DNA from: Gammaproteobacteria bacterium | GTDB lineage: Bacteria; Pseudomonadota; Gammaproteobacteria; Steroidobacterales; Steroidobacteraceae | Direction: 5' to 3' | NCBI GenBank assembly: GCA_028293725.1 | Contig: JAQGOE010000014.1 | Location: 1 to 27,702 of the forward strand | DNA length: 27,702 bases | Shown: positions 15,311 through 22,863 of the stretch, piece by piece | Layout of the letters: the number at the start of each line of letters is the position of its first letter | How positions within the stretch are numbered: the stretch's first letter is position 1 | Notes under the pieces: generated by a model | What the model was told of the DNA's origin: nothing | Seen by the model: the letters and a program-made list of their open reading frames with translations, nothing else | Databases searched by the model: none | Made by a program: the position numbers and the translations under genes

Positions 15311-16168
15311 ATGCGCATTTTCAACGCGGCGGTCAGCATCCAGCGATTGCTGCTGTTAGCTCTATTGCTGCCAGCCGCAGCCATCGCTCAGTCCGTCACT
15401 CAGCCCGCCACTCCGGCCGCCACCCAGCCCGCCACCCAGCCCGACGCCACGGCCCAGCCCGCCAGCGGTCCCCTGAACCTGTTGATCTCCTATCGCAGCG
15501 AGCCCGCAAATCGCCCTGCCTTCCGCACCTACCTCCAGAAGGAAGGCCGCGCCCGGCTGGAAAAGTTCAAACACGACGGTGTGCTCGAGAGTTACCTGGT
15601 CCTGTTCAATCCAGTGACCAACTCCGGCACCTGGGATGCGCTGATCATCCTGAAGTTCGCGCGTTATGCCGACACTCGACGCTGGATGGACATCGAGCGC
15701 ACGGCACCCGGTGGCTTGAGCGCCGCGGGCTTGCGGCTCGCGAAACCCGTCGACTCGTTTTTTGCGGATCTGCGGTGGCAGGGAGCCACCGATGAGGCCG
15801 CCACCGAACGCGACAGCATCTACTACGTCATTCCCTACGAGTACTCGAATGCCGGCGAGTACGAGAAGTATGTCGATGCCTATGTCGTCCCCCAGGTGAA
15901 GGGGTGGATGCGTGAGGGCGTCCTCAGCAGCTATCGCCTCTACATGAATCGTTTTTCAACCGGCCGGCCGTGGGACTCGCTGTTCATTTACCAGTATCGT
16001 GACCTCGCGGCGTTCGGACGTCGCGATGAGATCGTTGCCAAGGTACGCGGCACACTGGTGGGTGATCCAGTCTGGAAGCACTACAGCGACATCAAGCAAA
16101 CGCTGCGCACAGAAAGCGAAAACACGATCTCTGAAGATCTCGATTCGGGACACGCAGCCGGGCCATGA
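15311..16168 (+). CDS. exported protein with duplicated alpha/beta domain, function unknown
   Basis: The 285-residue protein has a signal peptide (QRLLLLALLLPAAAIAQ), then a low-complexity linker of Thr-Gln-Pro-Ala repeats to about residue 53. Two similar domains of about 90 residues follow. LLISYRSEPANRPAFRTYL ... GVLESYLVLFNPVTNSGTWDALIILKF matches YYVIPYEYSNAGEYEKYV ... GVLSSYRLYMNRFSTGRPWDSLFIYQY, in the same order. The pattern (strand, helix, Gly-Val-Leu-x-Ser-Tyr, Trp-Asp strand) suggests a tandem dimeric alpha/beta-barrel (ferredoxin-like) fold. I recognise no catalytic residues and no named family. Its stop overlaps the next start as ATGA, linking it to the hydroxyproline-dehydratase-like gene, so it may bind or process the same extracellular substrate. 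Confidence 0.75.
   Translation: MRIFNAAVSIQRLLLLALLLPAAAIAQSVTQPATPAATQPATQPDATAQPASGPLNLLISYRSEPANRPAFRTYLQKEGRARLEKFKHDGVLESYLVLFNPVTNSGTWDALIILKFARYADTRRWMDIERTAPGGLSAAGLRLAKPVDSFFADLRWQGATDEAATERDSIYYVIPYEYSNAGEYEKYVDAYVVPQVKGWMREGVLSSYRLYMNRFSTGRPWDSLFIYQYRDLAAFGRRDEIVAKVRGTLVGDPVWKHYSDIKQTLRTESENTISEDLDSGHAAGP
15401..15464 (+). repeat. CAGCCCGCCA repeats coding a Thr-Gln-Pro-Ala linker
   Basis: CAGCCCGCCA or a two-base variant occurs at 15401, 15425, 15437 and 15455. The copies lie in frame in the exported protein and encode repeated QPA/QPD units that follow the signal peptide. Copy number could vary by slippage. Confidence 0.7.
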
Positions 16169-17172
16169 GAGTCACGCGGGCCATCAGCACCGTCGAAGTG
16201 CACACGGGCGGAGAGCCGTTCCGCGTCGTCACCAGCGGTGTTCCGCGTATTCCAGGTAGCACCATTCTGGCGCGCCGGAAATGGGTGGGAGAAAACTGTG
16301 ATGAAGTGCGGCGAGCGCTCATGTTCGAGCCGCGCGGACACGCTGATATGTATGGAGGTCTGTTGACCGAACCGGTCAGCGAGGGCGCCGACTTCGGCGT
16401 CATCTTCATGCATAACGCGGGCTATAGCTCTCACTGTGGTCACGGTGTCATCGCGCTTTCGACCGCGGCCGTGGAGCTCGGCTGGGTGCAACGAACTGTC
16501 CCGGAAACGAGAGTAGGGATCGATGCGCCCTGCGGATTCATCGAGGCGTTCGTGGCCTGGGACGGCGAGCACGCGGGCTGCGCCCGGTTCGTCAATGTGC
16601 CCTCGTTCCTGTGGAAGCGCGACGTGACGGTGCAAACAGCTTCGTTCGGCCCGGTCACGGGAGATATCGCCTACGGCGGCGCTTTTTACTTCTATGTCGA
16701 TGGAGCGGCGTACGGGCTGCAGATCCGCGAGTCTGAGGTCGAGCGACTGAAGGATTTCGGCATGGAAGTCAAAAACGCCACCAACGCGGCGTTTTCGATC
16801 GTGCATCCGGCGCTCGCTGATATCAGGGACATCTACGGTACGATCATCTCCGGCGTTCCCCGACACCCCGGCTCGTCGCAGGCAAACTGTTGCGTATTCG
16901 CCGATCGCGAAGTCGACCGCTCCCCAACCGGCTCCGGTACCGCGGGCCGTGTCGCGCAACTACACGCGCGCGGCGAACTCGCTGCAGGCACGACACTCGT
17001 CAACGAGTCGATCGTCGGGTCGATCTTCAAGGGGCGTGTCCTGTCTCGCACCCGCCTCGGAGACTTCGACGCCGTCATTCCCGAAGTCTCGGGAAACGCA
17101 TTCATTTGTGGGTTCGCCAACTGGATCCTGGACGGGCGCGATCCGCAGACTTACGGGTTCCTGGTGCGGTGA
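16165..17172 (+). CDS. proline racemase superfamily, trans-3-hydroxy-L-proline dehydratase-like
   Basis: The 335-residue protein has the proline-racemase fold signatures. The first active-site motif keeps its cysteine (SSHCGHGVIAL, Cys91), while the second, DRSPTGSGTAG, has Thr255 where racemases and 4-hydroxyproline epimerases have Cys. A Cys/Thr pair is the mark of trans-3-hydroxy-L-proline dehydratase, which makes 1-pyrroline-2-carboxylate. That product is normally reduced to L-proline by enzymes including ornithine-cyclodeaminase-family members, of which one is encoded at 3678-4607. Length and motif spacing resemble the known enzymes. It starts in an ATGA overlap with the preceding gene. 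A different cyclic or hydroxy-amino-acid substrate is possible, since this superfamily is often misassigned. Confidence 0.85.
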   Translation: MRVTRAISTVEVHTGGEPFRVVTSGVPRIPGSTILARRKWVGENCDEVRRALMFEPRGHADMYGGLLTEPVSEGADFGVIFMHNAGYSSHCGHGVIALSTAAVELGWVQRTVPETRVGIDAPCGFIEAFVAWDGEHAGCARFVNVPSFLWKRDVTVQTASFGPVTGDIAYGGAFYFYVDGAAYGLQIRESEVERLKDFGMEVKNATNAAFSIVHPALADIRDIYGTIISGVPRHPGSSQANCCVFADREVDRSPTGSGTAGRVAQLHARGELAAGTTLVNESIVGSIFKGRVLSRTRLGDFDAVIPEVSGNAFICGFANWILDGRDPQTYGFLVR

Positions 17173-17197
17173 CAGGAGCGAGCCCCAGGCGCGGCGC

Positions 17198-17623
17198 TCA
17201 CCCCACGCAGAATGTCTGCAAATGAATACTGGTCTCGGTAGTCTCGATTCCCTTGATCTTGCGTACCCGTTCCAACACTTCGGAGAGCTCGGCGATTGAT
17301 GCGGCGTGAACTTCGGCGAGCAGATCCCACCGCCCGTTGGTATCGTGTAAAGAGGTCACCGCTGGCTCGCCCAGCAACGTCCGTACGACCTCCTTTGTCC
17401 GATCTCCTTCGACGGCGATACTCATCCAAGCCGTGATTTCCTGGGGCTGCGCGTCCGGTCGAAGTCGCACCGTGTATCCGACGATGACACCGCTCTGCTC
17501 GAGTCGCTTGATGCGATTACCGACGGTCGCGCGCGAGACCGCGAGCTTTTTGGCGAGGTCGGCCACGCTCATGCGGGCGTCGGCTCGTAGTAGAGCCAAC
17601 AGCGAGTGATCCAGTGCGTCCAA
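17198..17623 (-). CDS. Lrp/AsnC family transcriptional regulator
   Basis: The 141-residue protein has the standard Lrp/AsnC plan. An N-terminal helix-turn-helix (LDHSLLALLRADARMSVADLAKKLAVSRATVGNRIKRLEQSGVIVGY) is followed by a RAM/ACT-like effector domain (ITAWMSIAVEG, SLHDTNGRWDLLAEVHA). Such regulators sense amino acids. The start is a TTG, because an in-frame TGA lies only five codons upstream; GAGG is found ten bases before it. The gene converges on the hydroxyproline-dehydratase-like gene with a 25-bp gap and is divergent from the response regulator. It may control the amino-acid part of the cluster and itself. Confidence 0.9.
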   Translation of the reverse strand: MDALDHSLLALLRADARMSVADLAKKLAVSRATVGNRIKRLEQSGVIVGYTVRLRPDAQPQEITAWMSIAVEGDRTKEVVRTLLGEPAVTSLHDTNGRWDLLAEVHAASIAELSEVLERVRKIKGIETTETSIHLQTFCVG

Positions 17624-17652
17624 GGGAGAAAGACCTCATCCGGCGGAGCCTG

Positions 17653-17691
17653 ATTATAAGCAACCGCGTTGTGCTTTTCACTTACGAAGTG
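17653..17691 (-). promoter_or_regulatory. lrp-like promoter with overlapping palindrome
   Basis: On the - strand GTGAAA (17681-17676), a 17-bp spacer and a perfect TATAAT (17658-17653) precede the TTG start by about 30 bp. The palindrome CACTT-ACG-AAGTG (17679-17691) overlaps the -35 box, a common layout for autoregulation by Lrp-type proteins (inference). Confidence 0.6.
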
Positions 17692-17750
17692 CAAACTGGG
17701 ATTCGGTGTAAACTCTGGGCGCTCGTTTCGCAACCAGGGGCTGTCCTGCT

Positions 17751-18449
17751 GTGTCGAGGCCACTGAAGTTGAAAATCCTGGTCGTCGAGGACGACATCGC
17801 CACAGCCCAGTACCTGCTGCAAGGACTGACCGAAGCAGGGCACTCGCCCGAGGTTGCCCACGACGGCAGGCAAGGGCTGTCGCGCGCCTCCGGCACCGAG
17901 CCGTGGGACCTGTTGATCGTGGATCGCAAGCTTCCGCACCTGGACGGACTGACAATGGTGCGCACACTGCGCGAGGATGGAATGTCAGCCCCGGTGCTCT
18001 TTCTCACCACATTGGGCAGCATCGAGGACCGCGTCGATGGCCTCAACGCCGGCGCCGACGACTACCTGGTCAAGCCTTTTGCGTTGTCTGAGCTGATCGC
18101 GCGCGTGGCGGCCCTGGGGCGGCGGCCGCGTCAAACGGCTCCGGCGACTTCATTGCGTGTCGATGACCTCGAGATGGACCTGCTCGCGCGGGAGGTCCGC
18201 AGGGGAGGGCAGGTCATTGACTTGCAACCCCGCGAGTTCAGACTGCTCGAGTACCTCATGCAACACGCCGACCAGGTGGTGACCCGGGCGATGTTGCTGG
18301 AGAAAGTCTGGGACCTGAATTTCGATCCCCACACCAACGTGGTGGAGACACACGTCAGCCGTCTGCGTTCCAAGGTGGACAAGGGTCACTCGACGCCTCT
18401 CATCCATACCATCCGTGGCTCGGGCTATTCTCTGCGTGCACCTTCGTAG
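17751..18449 (+). CDS. OmpR-family response regulator
   Basis: The 232-residue protein has a complete receiver domain: acidic pair in VVEDD (13-15), phospho-acceptor Asp58 in LLIVDRKLPHLDG, Thr86/87 in LFLTT, and Lys108 in YLVKPFA. A winged-helix effector domain follows (DLQPREFRLLEYLMQHADQVVTRAMLLEKVWDLNF ... VVETHVSRLRSKVDKG ... IHTIRGSGYSL). The start is GTG 17751, with TTG 17769 as an alternative nearer the receiver. It overlaps the histidine kinase start by 14 bp, so the two form one two-component operon. The proximity to the efflux operon on the opposite strand suggests, but does not show, that it controls the pump. Confidence 0.94.
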   Translation: MSRPLKLKILVVEDDIATAQYLLQGLTEAGHSPEVAHDGRQGLSRASGTEPWDLLIVDRKLPHLDGLTMVRTLREDGMSAPVLFLTTLGSIEDRVDGLNAGADDYLVKPFALSELIARVAALGRRPRQTAPATSLRVDDLEMDLLAREVRRGGQVIDLQPREFRLLEYLMQHADQVVTRAMLLEKVWDLNFDPHTNVVETHVSRLRSKVDKGHSTPLIHTIRGSGYSLRAPS

Positions 18450-19809
18450 CATCTACGGCACCTCCAGCTTCCGGCTCGCCCTGTTGTATGCGGGCGTAAC
18501 CGGCATCAGCTTCGCACTGCTGTTCGCGGTCATCTTCTGGTCCACCTCGCGTTTCGTGCGCCACCAGATCGACGACAGCGTCACCAACGAATTGAACGAG
18601 ATCATGTCGGAAGCACCCGGAGACGTAGCCGCCATGCGCGCGATGGTGAGCGGTCTCGCCCGGGAATCGTCAGGATTTGCCTATCTGTTCGAGGATGCCC
18701 GCGGGCAGGTGCTCGCCGGCAACGTGCGGGCGCTGCCGCCGCGGGTGGGCGTGTTCGAGTGGGATAGCGGGGCCACCCAGGAGGATCGGCGCCGCGGGCA
18801 CATCCGGGGAAGAGGAGTGCGACTGGGGGATAACTATCTGTTCGTCGGTTGGAGCACCCACCAACTTCACGAGATGGAGGAGTTCATCGCGACCTCGTTC
18901 ATCTGGGGCTCGGTCGCGGCGATCGCGGTCGCCTTGGCGGGAGGCGCGATCATGAGTAGTCGGCTGGTGCGAAAAATCGAGATCGTCAGTGCGACCAGCC
19001 GCAACATCATTCGAGGCGACCTGACGCAACGCGTGCCGGTCGCGCACGCGGGGGATGAGTTCGACCGACTCTCCCTGAGTGTGAACGCCATGTTGGATCG
19101 CATTGAGACACTGATGCGGAACTTGCGGCAAGTCACCACGGATATCGCCCACGACCTGCGCACTCCGCTGACGCGGCTGGGGCAAAGACTGGAATACGCA
19201 GCCCGCTCGAATGCGGACGCCGAGGCTCTGCGCCAGGATCTGGCGGTGGCGCGAGGAGAAGTCGACGATATTCTGGCGATGTTCTCCGCCATCCTGCGCA
19301 TTGCGGAGGTCGAAAGTGGCGCCCGGAAAGCGGCGTTCGCCGGTGTCGATCTGGGTGAGGTCGTCGACACGGTGGTGGAGGTTTATTCCAGCGCGGCCGA
19401 CGCAAAGGGGCAGCAACTCGAGCACCGCGTCGACCCGGATGTGGGTACCACGGGTGACCGTGACCTGTTGGTCCAACTTTTCGCCAACCTGGTGGAGAAC
19501 GCCATTCGACATTGTCCGCCCGGCGCCCGTATTGAGGTGTCGGCGGTGCACCGGGACGGCTGGGTTGAGGTGGCCGTGTCGGACAACGGTCCGGGCATCC
19601 CCGTGGAGATGCGTGGCAAGGTGCTACAACGCTTCGTCCGCCTGGAAAACAGCCGGACGAGCCCGGGCTACGGCCTCGGGCTCAGCCTCGCCACGGCGAT
19701 CGCCAACCTGCACGATGCGCCGCTGTCCATCATGGATAATTCTCCTGGCCTGCGGGTGTCAGTTCGTTTGGCAGCCCGTGCGACGGCTCCCCCGGCTTCG
19801 CATACCTGA
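18436..19809 (+). CDS. sensor histidine kinase
   Basis: The 457-residue protein has a first membrane helix (LALLYAGVTGISFALLFAVIF), a short periplasmic domain of about 110 residues and a second helix (FIWGSVAAIAVALAGGAIM). A HAMP linker follows, then the H-box TTDIAHDLRTPLTRL with His239, an N-box NLVENAIRHCPPGA, the G1 box DNGPGIP and the G2 box GYGLGLSLA. The periplasmic part has an Arg/His-rich segment (DRRRGHIRGRG) but no metal site I can name. GTG 18436 is preferred over GTG 18415, since it lies directly before the first helix. Its 3' end overlaps the RND gene by 80 bp on the opposite strand, including the end of its ATPase domain. Confidence 0.94.
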   Translation: MHLRSIYGTSSFRLALLYAGVTGISFALLFAVIFWSTSRFVRHQIDDSVTNELNEIMSEAPGDVAAMRAMVSGLARESSGFAYLFEDARGQVLAGNVRALPPRVGVFEWDSGATQEDRRRGHIRGRGVRLGDNYLFVGWSTHQLHEMEEFIATSFIWGSVAAIAVALAGGAIMSSRLVRKIEIVSATSRNIIRGDLTQRVPVAHAGDEFDRLSLSVNAMLDRIETLMRNLRQVTTDIAHDLRTPLTRLGQRLEYAARSNADAEALRQDLAVARGEVDDILAMFSAILRIAEVESGARKAAFAGVDLGEVVDTVVEVYSSAADAKGQQLEHRVDPDVGTTGDRDLLVQLFANLVENAIRHCPPGARIEVSAVHRDGWVEVAVSDNGPGIPVEMRGKVLQRFVRLENSRTSPGYGLGLSLATAIANLHDAPLSIMDNSPGLRVSVRLAARATAPPASHT

Positions 19810-22800
19810 AGGTCAGCGCGGGGAGCACGAAGAGGTTCAAGAACGTGGAGGAGATCAGTCCTCCCAGGACGGTCACTGCCATCGGACCCTCGATCTCCTC
19901 GCCGGGTTGGTTGAGTCCGAACGCGAGAGGCGCAAGCCCGAGCGCCGTCACGGCAGCCGTCATCAGGATGGGAACGAGCCTCTCGTTGGCGCCGCGGATC
20001 GCCGTCTCCAGCCCCCAGGGGACGTGCTCGACTTCCACCAGGTGCTCGTAGTGGGCGAGTTGCAGAATCGCGTTGCGGGCGCTGACGCCGAACACGGTAA
20101 CCAGGCCCACCACACTCCCCAGGGAGATGCCAATGCCTGTCGCGGCGATGGCGAGCACACTGCCGATCAGACTGAACGGCAAGTTGGCCATCACCAGCCA
20201 GCTGTTCACGCGCCAATGAAACGATACAAACAGGATCATCAGGATCAGGGTCAGGGCGAGCCCTGTGTAGAGTTCCAGCTGCGTGCGGGTCTGGGCTTCA
20301 GCCTCGGCGGCGCCCGTGAACTCGATGAATACGTTAGGCGGCAGTTTCACATTGCGCGAGATGGCCTGCCGCGCCTGGTCGACGGTACCCGACAGGGACC
20401 CCTTGTTGACGTTGAAGGTAATGCTGACACGACGTTGCCCACCATCGTGCTCGATGCTGTATCGGCCCTCCGTGGGAGTGATCCGAGTCACCTTCGACAG
20501 CGGTACAGGACCCAACGGAGTCGCGATCGTGAGGTTCGCCAGCCCGGTAGGCTCCTGCCGCAACTGTTCGGGTAGCAGCGTCACCACATTGATCGTCCGA
20601 GTGCTCTGATAGGTCTGACCGACGATCTGACCCGCATACGCGGATTCGATTGTATCCAACACGTCCTGTGCCTTGACGCCCAGCGCCGCTAGCGCTTCGG
20701 GGATCAGGCTGATCGAGATCGTGGGCGTACCGCTCTGCCGCTTGAACTGCAGATCGACGATTCCCGGGATCTTGCCGAGCACCGCGACCATCTGGTTCGC
20801 GGCCGTGTCGATATTGACGAGGTCATCACCATAGACCTTGACGGCCACTTGCGCCGTCTCCCCACTCAAACTCTCGCTGATGCGATCACCCAGGAAAGTG
20901 ACAACCTCGCCCTGCAGCCCGGGATACTTCTCCAGGATCGACCGGAGCGCTTCCTGCGCGACACTTTGATCGACGGTGGCACCCGGCTTCAGCTCGACGT
21001 GGAATTCACCGCGATGCGGACCCCACGTGTCCTCCCCCAACTCGGCGCGCCCGATCGTTTGCTCGATGGTGTCGACGTAGGGAAGGGCAAGGACGTCGGC
21101 GCTGATGCGCTTGCCTACATCGAGCATCTGATCGAGGGAGGCTCCGGGAATGGCGCTCGACACCTGCATCACGAAGTGCCCCTCGCGAAAGTCGGGCATG
21201 AAAGTACCGCCGACGAAGGGGAGGACCGCGATGGCGGCGACTACCAGGGCGATGAGGACACCCGCCGTGAGTTTGAAGTGCTTGCCGACGCCGTGTACCG
21301 CATCCGTTTGCCAGGATTTCAGGCGCTTCAGCCAGCCAGCCTCCTCGCGAACGTCGTGTCCTTGCAGCAGCAGCGCGCACAGCGCCGGCGTGGAGGTCAT
21401 TGCGACGAGCAGCGACGCGGTCACGGCAAAAATAAAGGACAGGGCGAGAGGACCGACAAAATGACCCTGGACGCTGGAGGTGAACAGTTCCGGGAGGAAG
21501 ACCGCGATGACCACTGCAGTGGCATAGATCACAGGGCCGCGCACTTCGAGCGAAGCGTCGCGCACCACAACCAATCGCGGTTGTGGTGTTGGCGACACGC
21601 GGTTCTCGCGTAAGCGTCGCATGATGTTTTCGATCCCGATGATGGCATCGTCCACCAGCACCCCGAGCGCAACCGCGAACCCTCCGAGGGTCATGGTGTT
21701 CAAGGTGTAACCGTAGTGATCGAGGACAGCGACCGCAGCCAGCAAGGACAGGGGAATGGCGCTGAAGGCGATCAGGGCCGCGCGCCAGTCGCGCAGGAAC
21801 AGGAAGAGGACGACGACAATGAGGATCGCCGCGATCGCGAGCGCATGTTGCAAATCTCCCAACGCGCGCTCGATGAAGTTGGCCGGCCGGTGAAGCCGCG
21901 AGTAAAGCGTGATCCCGCGAGCCTTCAGTGCCGGCTCCAGGTCAGCCAGCGCCTTCTCGACGTCCAAAGTGGTGGTGAGCGTGTTGGCTCCGTACTGACT
22001 GGCCAGAGACAAGAGCACGCCGGGCTTGCCCATGATGAGCGAGTCACCGGAGCGCAGCGCCGGAGCGACCCTGACCTGCGCGACCTCCTGCAGCAGCACG
22101 GGAGTGCCGTTACGGGTGGTGATGACCGCTCTTTTCACGACGTCGGTGTCAGGAGTCGGCGTCGGAGATTGCAACAGAATGCGTTGTTGGGGCGTGTCTA
22201 TGAATCCCGCCCCGCGCAGCGGCAGCGCCATGCGCGCGGCATCGGCCACATCGGCCATCGTCAGGTCATAGGCGGCGAGTTTGTGCACGTCGGGCAGAAT
22301 CTGGATCTGACGGACACTGCCGCCAAAGACGATGACGTGAGCGACCCCGGGCACCGCCAGCAGCCGTGGCTTGATGATCCAGTCAGCCGTATCGCGCAGC
22401 TCGTAGGCATCCACTTTGTCCGACAGGAGCCCGATTTTCAGCAGGTCCATCGTGCTCGAGACCAACGGGGAGAGCTTCGGGGTTCCCACACCGGCCGGCA
22501 GCGTGCTGCCCAGCTCCGACAGGCGCTCCGAGATGCCCTGACGGGCCACGTGCACGTCAGTGTTGTCCGCGAACGTGATCGTTACGACGGAGAGTCCTGG
22601 AATGGACTCGGAGCGCATGGTGGCGAGTCCCGACGTACCATTTACGGCATTTTCGACCTGCTTGGTGACCAGTTCCTCCACCTGCTGGGGCGCAAGCCCG
22701 GGAGCTTCTGTCTGGACGTCCACTGCCGAAGGCACGAATTCCGGAAAAACATCCAGAGGCGATTTCAACGCACCCCAACAGCCGAGGATCAGGGCCAGCA

Positions 22801-22861
22801 GGCTGAGCGCGCTGACCGCGCCGAAGTGACGCACGCACAGCGTGACGATTGATTTCAGCAT
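19730..22861 (-). CDS. HME-type RND efflux pump, inner-membrane permease (CusA/CzcA-like)
   Basis: The 1043-residue protein has the full RND architecture: helix 1 at the N-terminus, two large periplasmic loops and eleven further helices. In helix 4, ALGVLVDDAIIGIEN carries Ala398, Asp404 and Glu411, the same Ala/Asp/Glu set as the CusA proton relay; CzcA has Asp at the first position. The second loop contains DRISESLSGETAQVAVKVYGDD, close in style to CzcA-like heavy-metal exporters. Two of the three methionines that bind Cu/Ag in CusA appear absent at the aligned positions (EFHVELKP; RISESLSG), so copper export is not supported. It follows the adaptor gene by two bases and is the last gene of a three-gene operon. 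Family firm; cargo unknown. Confidence 0.93.
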   Translation of the reverse strand: MLKSIVTLCVRHFGAVSALSLLALILGCWGALKSPLDVFPEFVPSAVDVQTEAPGLAPQQVEELVTKQVENAVNGTSGLATMRSESIPGLSVVTITFADNTDVHVARQGISERLSELGSTLPAGVGTPKLSPLVSSTMDLLKIGLLSDKVDAYELRDTADWIIKPRLLAVPGVAHVIVFGGSVRQIQILPDVHKLAAYDLTMADVADAARMALPLRGAGFIDTPQQRILLQSPTPTPDTDVVKRAVITTRNGTPVLLQEVAQVRVAPALRSGDSLIMGKPGVLLSLASQYGANTLTTTLDVEKALADLEPALKARGITLYSRLHRPANFIERALGDLQHALAIAAILIVVVLFLFLRDWRAALIAFSAIPLSLLAAVAVLDHYGYTLNTMTLGGFAVALGVLVDDAIIGIENIMRRLRENRVSPTPQPRLVVVRDASLEVRGPVIYATAVVIAVFLPELFTSSVQGHFVGPLALSFIFAVTASLLVAMTSTPALCALLLQGHDVREEAGWLKRLKSWQTDAVHGVGKHFKLTAGVLIALVVAAIAVLPFVGGTFMPDFREGHFVMQVSSAIPGASLDQMLDVGKRISADVLALPYVDTIEQTIGRAELGEDTWGPHRGEFHVELKPGATVDQSVAQEALRSILEKYPGLQGEVVTFLGDRISESLSGETAQVAVKVYGDDLVNIDTAANQMVAVLGKIPGIVDLQFKRQSGTPTISISLIPEALAALGVKAQDVLDTIESAYAGQIVGQTYQSTRTINVVTLLPEQLRQEPTGLANLTIATPLGPVPLSKVTRITPTEGRYSIEHDGGQRRVSITFNVNKGSLSGTVDQARQAISRNVKLPPNVFIEFTGAAEAEAQTRTQLELYTGLALTLILMILFVSFHWRVNSWLVMANLPFSLIGSVLAIAATGIGISLGSVVGLVTVFGVSARNAILQLAHYEHLVEVEHVPWGLETAIRGANERLVPILMTAAVTALGLAPLAFGLNQPGEEIEGPMAVTVLGGLISSTFLNLFVLPALTFRYAKPGEPSHGLPNELTPAGQENYP

Positions 22862-22863
22862 GG

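Noticed and set aside
15401..15464. CRISPR-like array
   Set aside because: The repeats are 10 bp, irregularly spaced and in frame within a signal-peptide-linked linker; no spacers of constant size.
19211..20575. A 454-codon open frame on the + strand across the kinase end and the RND gene
   Set aside because: It is out of frame with the kinase and antisense to conserved RND sequence, and its translation is Arg/Pro-rich with no domain.
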